Assembly (NCBI GenBank): GCA_035489015.1
Contig: DATHKR010000210.1
Location: 62,001-126,000 of the forward strand
Source: DATFRY01 sp035489015
GTDB taxonomy: Bacteria > Myxococcota_A > Polyangia > Haliangiales > Haliangiaceae
Reading direction: 5' to 3'
Length of the DNA: 64,000 nucleotides
Position 1 is the stretch's first letter. Every line of letters starts with the position of its first letter. Shown here piece by piece: positions 9,840 to 18,420 of the stretch. Position numbers and translations under genes: made by a program. Below the pieces are notes generated by a model that was not told where the DNA came from, searched no databases, and was given only the letters and a program-made list of their open reading frames with translations.

Positions 9840-10440
9840 CGGGTTCGCCTCCGAACAGAATCACCCGCTCGGGCTGGTCGCGCTGTTCGGCTCGGCGGCG
9901 GTCGAGTACGTGTTTCCGCCCTTCCCGGGCGATACCATAACGCTTCTCGGCGCCGTCCTCATCACCGGGTACGGCTGGAGCTGGTGGGCGGTGACCGGCG
10001 CGGTGGTGGCCGGCTCCCTGCTCGGCTCGTTCGCAGACTACTGGCTGGGCGTTCGCCTGCGCTCGCGCCCGCGCAGCGGGAAGCACACCAAGCGGTGGGC
10101 CGCGGTCGACCGGGTGGTGGCTCGCTTCGAGCGCCACGGCCCCGCCTACCTCATCCTCAATCGCTTCGTGCCGGGGCTGCGCGCGCTCTTCTTCGTCGCG
10201 GCCGGCATGGCCGGCATGCGCCGGCGCGACGTGCTCCTCTACGGCGGCCTGTCGGTCGCGCTGTGGAGCGCGCTCCTCATCGCGCTCGGCGCGGCGCTGG
10301 GGGCCAACCTCGAGGCGCTGGAGCGCTGGATGCGCCGCTACAGCGCGGTGGCGTGGGCCATCCTCGGCGGGGCGCTCCTCGCCTATCTGATCGTGCGCCT
10401 GGTGCGGCGGACTCGGCGCCGTCCGCCGGGCCAGGCGTGA
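9814..10440 (+). CDS. DedA family (SNARE-associated/VTT) membrane protein
   Basis: About 208 residues. The VTT-domain hallmarks are present: EYVFPPFPGDTITLLG near the N-terminus, then GSFADYWLGVRLRS, an ERHGPAYLILNRFVPGLRALFFVAAG amphipathic block shown here only in part, and two C-terminal helices. DedA proteins are inner-membrane proteins, some of which translocate lipid carriers or phospholipids. The GTG at 9814 is the first start consistent with a membrane N-terminus; the frame is open further upstream to 9724 but codes for an Arg-rich non-membrane stretch antisense to ldcA. The stop lies 3 bp from the stop of the convergent RTX gene. Confidence 0.9.
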   Translation: MHSLIEWLIGFASEQNHPLGLVALFGSAAVEYVFPPFPGDTITLLGAVLITGYGWSWWAVTGAVVAGSLLGSFADYWLGVRLRSRPRSGKHTKRWAAVDRVVARFERHGPAYLILNRFVPGLRALFFVAAGMAGMRRRDVLLYGGLSVALWSALLIALGAALGANLEALERWMRRYSAVAWAILGGALLAYLIVRLVRRTRRRPPGQA

Positions 10441-10443
10441 GCC

Positions 10444-11646
10444 CTACAGCTCGCAGGCGATGAAGTTGTCCTCGTCGTTGTCCTCGACCTCGTCGTCGCC
10501 GGGGCCGCAATCGACCGGCTCGCGCCGCCCGTCGGTGTTGCCGGTGATGTCGTCGTTGCCGTCGCCGCCGAAGAAGTGGTCGATCGCGGAGGCATCGCCG
10601 ATGAGGATGTCGTCGCCGTCCTCGCCGTGGAGATCGTTGGGCCCGGTGCCGCCCTCGAGGAAGTCGTTGCCGAGCCCGCCGAACAGGAGGTCCCGGTTGG
10701 CCAGGCCGAACAGCTCGTCGTTGCCGGCGCCGCCGATGAGGGTGTTCTGGCCGGCGGTCCCGACCAGGGTGTCGTCGCCGCTGCCCCCGATCGAGCCCTC
10801 GACATCGACCGCGACCTCGTCTCCTTCACCCGGCTCGCCGTCGTCGTCTTCGCCGGTCCCGGGGGTGACCACCACGCCGACGGTGCGCCGGCCGTAGTCG
10901 ACCGTGTCGCGCTGGGCGCCGCCGAAGATGTCGTCGCCGCCGCTGGCCGTCGGACCCTCCAGGAACGTGTCGAGCCCGTTACCGCCGAACTCGATATCGT
11001 TGCCCGCGCCACCTTCCAGCCGGTCGTTGCCGGCGTTGCCCTGCAGCGTGTCGTCGCCGACCCCGCCGATGAGGTAGTTGGCCCCGACGCCGCCGATGAG
11101 GTGGTCGTTGCCGGTCTGGCCGTCGAGGGTGAAGTTGCCGTTGTGCTGGGAGAAGTCGAGCAGGTCGTCTCCCGGTCCGCCCTGGATGCTGCCGATGATG
11201 GCGCCGGTGATGTCGACGTCTCCGTCGGCGCCGAGGTCGAGGCCGGTGCCGGTGAACACCAGGTTGTCGTTGTCGGGGCCGAGCATCCAGGTGAAGACCT
11301 GGATGCTGGACAGCTGGACTTCGATCTCGCTGAAACCCGCCTCCGGGGTGAGGCCGGGGGCGAAGCTCCCGCTCAGGGCGACGATGTCCCGCAGCGGTCC
11401 GCCGAGGATGCGGATGCGGTCGGTGTTGGTGGTGGTGGCTCCGCCGCAGCCGGCGCCGTTCAATCGGATGACGCCGGACGCGGTGCGGCTCACGGTCGCC
11501 GCCTGGGCGTTGACGTTCACCGTGACGATCGCGGTCGTCGGGTCGAACGAGCACGTCGTCGGCGACTGCGCGCGGCCCTCGGAATGCGCGAAGACCACTG
11601 CCACCGCTCCGATGGCGAGGCAACAGCCCAGTCTTGCGAAGCTCAT
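10444..11646 (-). CDS. Secreted RTX-type calcium-binding repeat protein
   Basis: A 400-residue protein with an N-terminal signal peptide (hydrophobic to about residue 25, cut near GRAQS) and an AGGAGG site before ATG 11646. Residues about 175-390 hold repeated GGxGxD nonapeptides (GGAGNDRLEGG, GGLGNDFLEGG and similar), which fold as a calcium-loaded beta-roll. One stretch (about 255-290) is acidic and Pro-rich instead. It ends with a VDCGPGDDEV...CEL cap typical of many such proteins, with two Cys likely bridged. No protease or lipase domain is present, so it is probably a structural or adhesive exoprotein (inference). A signal peptide on an RTX protein is unusual compared with type I secreted RTX toxins. 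Confidence 0.9.
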   Translation of the reverse strand: MSFARLGCCLAIGAVAVVFAHSEGRAQSPTTCSFDPTTAIVTVNVNAQAATVSRTASGVIRLNGAGCGGATTTNTDRIRILGGPLRDIVALSGSFAPGLTPEAGFSEIEVQLSSIQVFTWMLGPDNDNLVFTGTGLDLGADGDVDITGAIIGSIQGGPGDDLLDFSQHNGNFTLDGQTGNDHLIGGVGANYLIGGVGDDTLQGNAGNDRLEGGAGNDIEFGGNGLDTFLEGPTASGGDDIFGGAQRDTVDYGRRTVGVVVTPGTGEDDDGEPGEGDEVAVDVEGSIGGSGDDTLVGTAGQNTLIGGAGNDELFGLANRDLLFGGLGNDFLEGGTGPNDLHGEDGDDILIGDASAIDHFFGGDGNDDITGNTDGRREPVDCGPGDDEVEDNDEDNFIACEL

Positions 11647-11740
11647 GGCTCTCCCCTCCTGGGAATGGACGGAACGAGACGCAGTGTACGACGGCGCGAC
11701 CGGTGCGTCGCGCGGTGTTCTCGCGATTCGCAGGCCATGC

Positions 11741-11764
11741 CGGTCGTTGCTTCGACAACGACCG
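11741..11764. repeat. Perfect 9-bp inverted repeat between the small peptide and RTX genes
   Basis: CGGTCGTTG and CAACGACCG surround a 6-nt spacer CTTCGA. It lies 27 nt past the stop of the small secreted peptide and about 95 nt before the RTX start. No U tract follows on either strand, so it is either a processed mRNA hairpin or an operator for the RTX gene. Confidence 0.55.
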
Positions 11765-11791
11765 CGCGCTCCGTGCCGACGCGGTGCCCGG

Positions 11792-12010
11792 TCAGCCGCG
11801 CGGTGAGCCGTGGCGCCTCACCGGGCGCGGGTCGCCGGCGCCATCGCCGACGCAGCAGTCGCACGCGCCCTGGTCGCCGCATGCGTCGATGGCGACGGAC
11901 GACGGGCTCGTCGGCCACGGGCGATCGACGTCGGCCGAGGCGGCGCCGAGCCCGGCAATGGTCAGCCCGATCGCGACGAGCAGGGCCGAGATCCATGTGC
12001 TGCGGTGCAT
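11792..12010 (-). CDS. 72-residue secreted cysteine-containing peptide
   Basis: An ATG at 12010 is preceded by a strong AGGAGG site at the right distance, which picks this start inside a longer open frame. The first 26 residues are a clear Sec signal peptide (MHRSTWISALLVAIG, cut near GAASA). The mature part of about 46 residues is Asp/Pro/Gly-rich and has four closely spaced Cys in ACGDQGACDCC, then an Arg/His-rich tail. I recognise no family. It lies between a CBS-domain gene and the RTX gene on the same strand. The adjacent CC could bind metal or form a compact disulfide loop after export (inference). Confidence 0.7.
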   Translation of the reverse strand: MHRSTWISALLVAIGLTIAGLGAASADVDRPWPTSPSSVAIDACGDQGACDCCVGDGAGDPRPVRRHGSPRG

Positions 12011-12080
12011 GATTTCCTCCTGACTGCGAACGGCCTCGAACGGGACGCGGGATCGTCTCCGCCCGTGCAGGTGGGAAGCC

Positions 12081-12653
12081 TCACTCTCCGGCGCGCAGGA
12101 GCAGGCGGCGCTCGAGGATGGCGGTCGCGGCCGGCGCCGCCGCGCGGCCCAGCCGATGGCCGGGCAGATAGCCGGTGTCGCGCGCGCAGATGCGGGCCAC
12201 GTCGAGCGCGGTGACCAGCCCGGCCAGGCGGCCCTCGGGCGACACCACCACCACGTGCTCGATCCCCTCGTAGGCCATGAGCGCGGCCGCCTGCGCCACC
12301 GGTGCATCGACCCGCAGCCAGAACAGGAGCCCCGACATGAGGTCCCCGGCGGTGGCGCACTCATCGATGGCGGCGCCGAAAAGCTCGGTCTTGCTGACGA
12401 TGCCGCGCGGGCGGTGATCGCCATCGACCACCACGACCGCGCCCAGCGCGAGGTCGACCAGCATCGAGCGCAGCGCGGCGATCGACGTCGGCCCGGTGAC
12501 CTGGGGCGGATCGGCGGTCATCGCGCAGCTCACCGCATCGAGCAGCCCGCCGTCGGTGGCGAGCGCGGCCGGCAGGACGGCCACGCTCCGGGCCCGGCGG
12601 GGCGATCGCGTGAGGCAGTGGAGCTTGGGCGACATGGGGGCCAGGTCTCTCAC
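12081..12653 (-). CDS. Tandem CBS-domain protein
   Basis: About 190 residues. I choose GTG 12653 because AGGAGG lies five bases upstream; an ATG at 12635 (MSPKLHCL) is the alternative. Two CBS motifs are visible: AVSCAMTADPPQVT with IVSKTELF at about 45-100, and TAGDLMSGLLFWLRVDAPV with LAGLVTALDV at about 105-165. No catalytic or DNA-binding domain is attached. CBS pairs usually bind adenosine nucleotides and regulate a partner; none is obvious here. Same strand as the peptide and RTX genes, about 70 nt upstream of the former. Confidence 0.85.
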   Translation of the reverse strand: MRDLAPMSPKLHCLTRSPRRARSVAVLPAALATDGGLLDAVSCAMTADPPQVTGPTSIAALRSMLVDLALGAVVVVDGDHRPRGIVSKTELFGAAIDECATAGDLMSGLLFWLRVDAPVAQAAALMAYEGIEHVVVVSPEGRLAGLVTALDVARICARDTGYLPGHRLGRAAAPAATAILERRLLLRAGE

Positions 12654-12907
12654 GCGGTCCTCCTGGGAGAGAAATGCGCCGCGCCCGGGTCGCCTCGCGC
12701 GCCGATGCCCTGCTGGTTTCGAAGGCGCGCCGACCATTCCGGTTGGCCGGCCCAGCCCTTCTTCACCCGGGGCACGGCGCGGAGGATCCAGGCGCGGCGC
12801 ATGTCCCCATGGTCGTCCGTCGACGCGAAGGGGATATCGCGCGCGTGTGAAGAACTGTGTACCGGGCCGGCCGCCCGGCGGCGGTGGCCCAGGACGATCG
12901 GCGCTGC

Positions 12908-13675
12908 TCAGCGGCGGCGGCGGCGGCGACCGCGCGCGCGCGCGCCCTGCAGCTCGTCGCCGTTGGAGCCGGGCACGCTGGCGCCGGCCGGATCGGTCCC
13001 GCCCTCGCGATCGGCGGCGGCCTCGGTCTCGCCTTCCTCGCCCGCGTCGCTGGCCTCTCCGTCCCCGTCGAGCGCGAGGCCGGTGATCTTCTGGATATCG
13101 ACCGCGCTCATCACCATCGTGCGGCCGCTGGCGTTGCGGCCGTCCGCCTCGGGCGGCGCGGCCCCGTTGCCGGCACCCTCGCCGGGCTCGGGCGCGGTCG
13201 CAGCCGCGACCGCCGCGCGCACCTCGGCCAGGTCCATGACCGCGGTGTCGTGCGCCTGGAGCGGCTCGCTGGACGGCTCATCCTCCGGCTCCGGAATCCT
13301 GGCCGAAGCGTCCGTAGCTTCCGGCTCTGGCGGGGCGGCCGCGACCAGCGCCACCGGCGCGCCCTCCGGCTCGGGGATCACCGGGTCCTCGCGGCTCACC
13401 AGCCCGCGCCACCACGCCGCCGCCTCGCCCTGGACGTCGCGGATCTGGATCCGCATCCCGGGCGGCATGTCGGCGCCGGCCACCTGCTCGTGCACGCGGA
13501 TCACCACCGCCGCGATCGAGTGGCCGTCGTCGCCGCGGATCATCAATCCGGCGCCGACCGGCATCGGCGTGCGGACCTCGACGTAGCCCGTGCGCGGACC
13601 GACGTCGCGAAGCTTGAGGCGGCGCCCCACCTCCAGCCCGCGATAGGCCACGTCCACGAACGCGTCCTGCGCCAT
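12908..13675 (-). CDS. PilZ-like domain protein with acidic Ala/Pro/Glu-rich tail
   Basis: A 255-residue protein. The first 95 residues form an all-beta unit (RLKLRDVGPRTGYVEVRTPMPVG, shown here in part, and GMRIQIRDVQGEAA) like the degenerate PilZ domains common in myxobacteria; the RxxxR motif that binds cyclic di-GMP is not clear. The remainder is low-complexity Ala/Glu/Pro with a short conserved-looking block (GRTMVMSAVDIQKITGLAL) and a terminal poly-Arg run. Probably cytoplasmic. Possibly leaderless: TAGGAT lies 10 nt before the ATG. The 254 bp between this gene and the CBS gene (12654-12907) show no gene. Confidence 0.6.
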   Translation of the reverse strand: MAQDAFVDVAYRGLEVGRRLKLRDVGPRTGYVEVRTPMPVGAGLMIRGDDGHSIAAVVIRVHEQVAGADMPPGMRIQIRDVQGEAAAWWRGLVSREDPVIPEPEGAPVALVAAAPPEPEATDASARIPEPEDEPSSEPLQAHDTAVMDLAEVRAAVAAATAPEPGEGAGNGAAPPEADGRNASGRTMVMSAVDIQKITGLALDGDGEASDAGEEGETEAAADREGGTDPAGASVPGSNGDELQGARARGRRRRRR

Positions 13676-13726
13676 GCCGCCGCCATCCTAGCATCCCTGC
13701 GCCGTGCTGGCACCGGGGCGGTCAAT

Positions 13727-13754
13727 TGACACCCCACGCCCCCGCCGTTACGGT
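13727..13754 (+). promoter_or_regulatory. Sigma-70-type promoter TTGACA-N16-TACGGT before the acyltransferase
   Basis: A perfect TTGACA (13727-13732), a 16-bp spacer and TACGGT (13749-13754) end 8 nt before the GTG at 13763. No Shine-Dalgarno is present between them. This is the best promoter in the window and implies a leaderless or 1-2 nt leader mRNA. Confidence 0.7.
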
Positions 13755-13762
13755 CCGCCACC

Positions 13763-14606
13763 GTGAGCGTCGGAGACTGGTTGAAGGCGCGGGTGGATGG
13801 CTTCGTGGACGCGCGGCTCGGCCAGGATTTTCACGCCCGCTCGCGCGCGCTGACCGTGCGCCAGAACGAGTACGGCTTCGACGAGTTCGGCTTTCACCGC
13901 GACGCCGTCAAGTACGCCATCCTGGTCGCCCGCTTCCTCTATCGCAGCTACTTCCGCTGCGAGGTGCACGGCATCGAGAACGTGCCGGCCGCCGGCCGCG
14001 TGCTGCTGGTCGCCAACCACTCCGGTCAGCTCCCGTTCGACGGCCTGGCCATCGCCACCGCCCTGTTTCTCGACGCGCAGCCGCCGCGGGTGATCCGCTC
14101 GATGGTCGAGCGCTTCGTCCCGACCGTGCCGTTCGCGTCCTACCTGCTCAGCCGGTGGGGCCAGATCACCGGCACGCCGGAGAACTGCCGGCGCCTGCTC
14201 GGCGACGAGGAGGCGATCCTGGTCTTCCCGGAGGGCGCGCGCGGCATCTCCAAGCCGTTCTCGCAGCGCTACCAGCTGCAGGAGTTCGGCTCGGGCTTCA
14301 TGCGCCTGGCGCTGGAGACGCGCACGCCGATCGTGCCGATCGCCGTGGTTGGCGCCGAGGAGCAGGCCCCGGCGGTCAACCTCAAGCCGATCGCCCGGCT
14401 GCTCGGCATGCCGGCCTTCCCGATCGTGCCCTACCCGCCGTTCGTGCCGTTCGTGCCGCTGCCGGTGAAGTACCGCATCTACTTCGGCCCGCCGATGTGG
14501 TTCCACGGCGACGCGGACGACGACGACGAGGCGCTCGACGGCCACGTGCGCTCGGTGTCGCACCGGATCCAGTCCATGATCCACCTCGGGCTGCGCGAGC
14601 GACGCC

Positions 14607-14620
<14 letters not shown>
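13763..14620 (+). CDS. PlsC-type lysophospholipid acyltransferase
   Basis: A 285-residue acyltransferase. The catalytic HX4D motif appears as NHSGQLPFD (about residues 83-91), and the substrate-binding FPEGARGI follows (about 155-162). The C-terminal VKYRIYFGPPM block is typical of 1-acyl-glycerol-3-phosphate acyltransferases, although this one carries an extended N-terminus of about 50 residues. It probably acylates a lysophospholipid or another lipid at the inner membrane. It overlaps the following SDR gene by 14 bp, so the two are translationally coupled and likely act on the same pathway. Confidence 0.85.
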
Positions 14621-15584
<964 letters not shown>

Positions 15585-15905
15585 GGCCCTGGACGGCTCC
15601 CCTGGCGCAACCGCGGCCGGGCACAACCTGGCAAGATCTCTTCGGGCCGGGCCGGGAGCGTGAACGTGGAGCGACACCGCGTCGTGAACTCTGGTTTACA
15701 GGGCGCGTGATGCGCGCAGCGGCCGGTCGGTCGAGCAGGGCATCGCACCCCTCCGGTCCCGACGCGTCGCTGCGGCGCGGCGTCGCTCGCGCTTCCACCA
15801 AGGCCCGGACTTTTTTGTCCGAGGAACGTCCCGCCGACCGGTTCGCCAGCCGGGAAGCGACGCGCGACGGCAAGAATCCCGACCGCTTCTCAGCGAGTGA
15901 CAGAG
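15585..15905. other. Non-coding stretch upstream of the cysteine-rich lipoprotein gene
   Basis: The roughly 390-bp gap between the SDR gene and the lipoprotein gene holds no convincing coding region. It contains a short hairpin (CGGAC-TTTTTT-GTCCG, 15806-15821) and, at its right end, the -24/-12 promoter candidate listed separately. The length is large for this dense region and leaves room for upstream activator sites. Confidence 0.5.
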
Positions 15906-15921
15906 TGGCACGACGGATGCA
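15906..15921 (+). promoter_or_regulatory. Near-consensus sigma-54 (-24/-12) promoter
   Basis: TGGCACGACGGATGCA matches the sigma-54 consensus TGGCACRN4TTGCW at all but one fixed position. GG and GC are separated by exactly 10 nt, as required. The predicted start near 15932 gives a leader of about 46 nt before ATG 15978. An NtrC-type activator is encoded at 59562-60983, but no link between the two is shown. Confidence 0.65.
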
Positions 15922-15977
15922 CCTGTCGCCCCCCGAACCAGCCGATCGCGCACGGGAAAACCCGGAGGGACAACGAC

Positions 15978-16958
15978 ATGTACCGTAGGACGCTATTCGT
16001 CGGATTGATCGCGCTCTGCTCCATGGTGGCGACCGGCTGCCATCTGTACCTGGACGACGACGACGACGGCAGAGACGACGGCCCGGGCGGCTACAGCTAC
16101 TGCGACGACACCGGGTGCTACTGGTGCGACGACTACGGCTGCTATCCCGACGGCCGCCCGCCCGGCGGCACCGGCTGGGATTGCGACAGCAACTACGACT
16201 GCGCCGCCGGCTGCTTCTGCGATCCCGACACCGGGACCTGCGAGGAAGGCGGCTTCTGCACCACCGACGACGACTGCGCCGAGGGCTACGAGTGTGACGA
16301 TCGGTCGTCGTGCGTGCCGTCGGACCCGGCCGACGAGTGTACCGAGGACAGCCAGTGCCCGGCCGGCAGCTTCTGCGACGAGAGCAGCGGCCAGTGCGTG
16401 GACTCGAGCGAGTGCACCGACGACACGATGTGCCCGGACGGCCAGACCTGCGACGAGGAGCGCGGCACCTGCATCCCGGCGCCGTGTGACGAGAACAGCG
16501 ACTGTCCGGTCGGCAGCTACTGCGACCTCGGCTCGGGCCAGTGCGTGGACAGCTCGGTCTGCGGCCCCGACGGCGAGTGCCCGGAAGGCACCGAGTGCGA
16601 CACCGACACCAACACCTGCGTGCCCGACCTCCCGGATCCGGCCACCTGCCAGGGCGAGGTGACCTGTGACGAGGCGCCGCCGAGCTGCCCCGAGGGGACC
16701 AACCCCGGCATCCTCAACGGCTGCTACACCGGCGAGTGCATCGCCGACGCGGACTGCCCGGACGGCGCGCCGATCTACTGCTCGGATCACACCACCCAGG
16801 CCGACTGCCTCGCCGACGACACCTGCGAGGCGATCTACCGGGGCCAGAACTGCACCGACCCGGACGGCCTGCCCTGCACCGAGGAAGAGGCCAACTGCAC
16901 CTGCGAGACGTACACCTTCTTCGAGTGCGTCGAGCTGGAGGAGACCCCGGCGCCGTAG
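15978..16958 (+). CDS. Cysteine-rich repeat lipoprotein with acidic N-terminus
   Basis: A 326-residue protein. ATG 15978 follows GGAGGG and starts a lipoprotein signal (MYRRTLFVGLIALCSMVATGC). Right after the lipidated Cys is a run of Asp residues. The body has many repeats of the form C-x5-C-P-x-G-x-x-C-x6-C (for example SQCPAGSFCDESSGQCVD), the EB/Dickkopf-like cysteine modules abundant in large myxobacterial exoproteins, and ends with a further Cys-rich non-repeat part. Presumably outer-membrane anchored and disulfide-stabilised; no enzymatic domain. Followed by a good terminator, so it is a single-gene transcript from the sigma-54-type promoter (inference). Confidence 0.85.
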   Translation: MYRRTLFVGLIALCSMVATGCHLYLDDDDDGRDDGPGGYSYCDDTGCYWCDDYGCYPDGRPPGGTGWDCDSNYDCAAGCFCDPDTGTCEEGGFCTTDDDCAEGYECDDRSSCVPSDPADECTEDSQCPAGSFCDESSGQCVDSSECTDDTMCPDGQTCDEERGTCIPAPCDENSDCPVGSYCDLGSGQCVDSSVCGPDGECPEGTECDTDTNTCVPDLPDPATCQGEVTCDEAPPSCPEGTNPGILNGCYTGECIADADCPDGAPIYCSDHTTQADCLADDTCEAIYRGQNCTDPDGLPCTEEEANCTCETYTFFECVELEETPAP

Positions 16959-16995
16959 CGGCCGGTCGACACTGAATCAGCGATAGCGCCGGAAG

Positions 16996-17026
16996 AGGCC
17001 CGACCATCGGTCGGGCCTTCTTTCGT
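16996..17026 (+). terminator. Rho-independent terminator after the cysteine-rich lipoprotein
   Basis: A 10-bp perfect stem AGGCCCGACC / GGTCGGGCCT with loop ATC (16996-17018), followed by a T-rich tract TTCTTTCGTTT. It lies about 40 nt past the stop codon. Confidence 0.9.
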
Positions 17027-17064
17027 TTCGGGGCCGGCCCCGGCCGGCGCGGCCGCGCGCGCAG

Positions 17065-17070
17065 TATGTT
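17065..17070 (+). promoter_or_regulatory. TANNNT -10 box (TATGTT) 6 nt before the phosphoesterase
   Basis: TATGTT is followed by exactly six bases and the GTG at 17077. No Shine-Dalgarno is present. It follows the terminator of the preceding gene, so a new transcript must begin here; a leaderless one fits. Confidence 0.5.
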
Positions 17071-17076
17071 CCCGGC

Positions 17077-18387
17077 GTGGCGCGCCCACGAACGTGGAGG
17101 CTGGCGGTCTCGGCCGCGATCGCCGGGGTGCTGGTCCTCCTCGCGCTGGTCTTGCCCGACCGGTGCGCGACCAACGAGCTCGGTCATCACCGGCTTGGCC
17201 GGACCGGCGACCTCGCCCTCGGTGAGGTGCCCCGCGCCGCCGCGCAGGAGGCCCGCTTCGCCCGCGCCTGCCCGCCCGACCCGGCGGCGCCGGCTTCACC
17301 GACTGGCCCGATCCTGCGCGCCCCCTACCTCCAGATCGTCACCGCGGACGCCGCCGACGTCCTGTGGACCTCGGCTCCGCTGGCCGATCCGGTCGTCGCG
17401 ATCTGGTCACCCGATCTCGCGGGCAAGGAGCCGCGCCTGGTGCGCGCCGTGGTCGACCCGACCGCACCGCTGCCGCGCGGTCGACAGTACGTCGCCCACC
17501 TGGCCGACCTCTCCCCCGGCGTGATCCACTGTTACGTGGTGCGCGACGGCGCGCGCGTCCTGGCCGGTCCGTTCGGCTTCACCACCGCGCCGCCCCGCGG
17601 CGACCCGCGCCCGATCCGGCTGGTCGCGTTCGGCGACATGGGCTTCCGCTCGATCGATCAGCGGCTCGTCCTCGCCCAGATGTCTCGCGTCGAGAGCGAT
17701 CTGGTCCTCCTGGCCGGCGACATCGCCTACCCCAACGGCCGGCTGGTCGAGCTCGAGCAGAACCTCTTCGCCACCTACGCCCCGCTCATGCACGGCGCGC
17801 CGTTCTTTCCGGCCAGCGGCAACCACGACTACCTGACCGAAGACGCGGCCCCGTTCCGACAGGCCTTCGCCCTGCCCGGGAACGGCGGACCGGTCGGGCG
17901 CGAGCGCTGGTACTCGTTCGACTGGGGCGACCTGCACGTGGTCGTGCTCGACAGCGAGCGCCTAGAGAAGGCCCAGACCGAGTGGCTGGACGCCGACCTC
18001 ACCGCCCACGCCGACGCGCGCTGGACCATCGCGCTGCTCCATCGCGCGCCGTTCTCGTCGGGTGAGCACGGCCCCGACCTACCGACCCGGGACGCGTTTG
18101 TCCCCATCTTGACTCGCCATCGGGTGGCGCTGGTGGTGGCCGGACACGAGCACGACTACGAGCGCTTCCGGCCGAAGGATGGCGTCACTTACGTCGTCAC
18201 CGGCGGTGGCGGGCGCGGGACGCGGCGGGTGGGCGCACCCGCCCAGGACAGCGCGTTCGCCGCGCAGATCGCCCATTTCGTGTACCTCGTGGTGGAGCGG
18301 AACCGGATCCGGCTCTGGGCGGTCGACGCCAGCGGACAAACTTTCGACACCGCGGAGCTTCTCCACGATGGCCGCCCGGCGGGATAA
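17077..18387 (+). CDS. Purple-acid-phosphatase-like metallophosphoesterase
   Basis: A 436-residue exported enzyme. An N-terminal hydrophobic segment (about residues 8-27) is followed by a fibronectin-like PAP N-domain (APYLQIVTADAADVLWTS) and the calcineurin-like metal-binding blocks GDMG, GDIAYPNG, GNHDY, LLHRAPF and GHEHDYER. These provide the di-metal ligands of purple acid phosphatases. It probably hydrolyses phosphomonoesters in the periplasm or outside. The length is normal. The start at GTG 17077 keeps the whole signal segment. Confidence 0.93.
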   Translation: MARPRTWRLAVSAAIAGVLVLLALVLPDRCATNELGHHRLGRTGDLALGEVPRAAAQEARFARACPPDPAAPASPTGPILRAPYLQIVTADAADVLWTSAPLADPVVAIWSPDLAGKEPRLVRAVVDPTAPLPRGRQYVAHLADLSPGVIHCYVVRDGARVLAGPFGFTTAPPRGDPRPIRLVAFGDMGFRSIDQRLVLAQMSRVESDLVLLAGDIAYPNGRLVELEQNLFATYAPLMHGAPFFPASGNHDYLTEDAAPFRQAFALPGNGGPVGRERWYSFDWGDLHVVVLDSERLEKAQTEWLDADLTAHADARWTIALLHRAPFSSGEHGPDLPTRDAFVPILTRHRVALVVAGHEHDYERFRPKDGVTYVVTGGGGRGTRRVGAPAQDSAFAAQIAHFVYLVVERNRIRLWAVDASGQTFDTAELLHDGRPAG

Positions 18388-18420
18388 CTGCGACCATGAT
18401 CTGGGGGGCGGAGTGGGTGA

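Noticed and set aside
10440..10446. Missing gene or terminator between the convergent DedA and RTX genes
   Set aside because: Stops are 3 bp apart; the same tight packing recurs at 59558/59562 and 31061/31075, so it is normal here.
15806..15821. CGGAC-TTTTTT-GTCCG hairpin as a terminator
   Set aside because: The T run is in the loop rather than after the stem, and the stem is only 5 bp.
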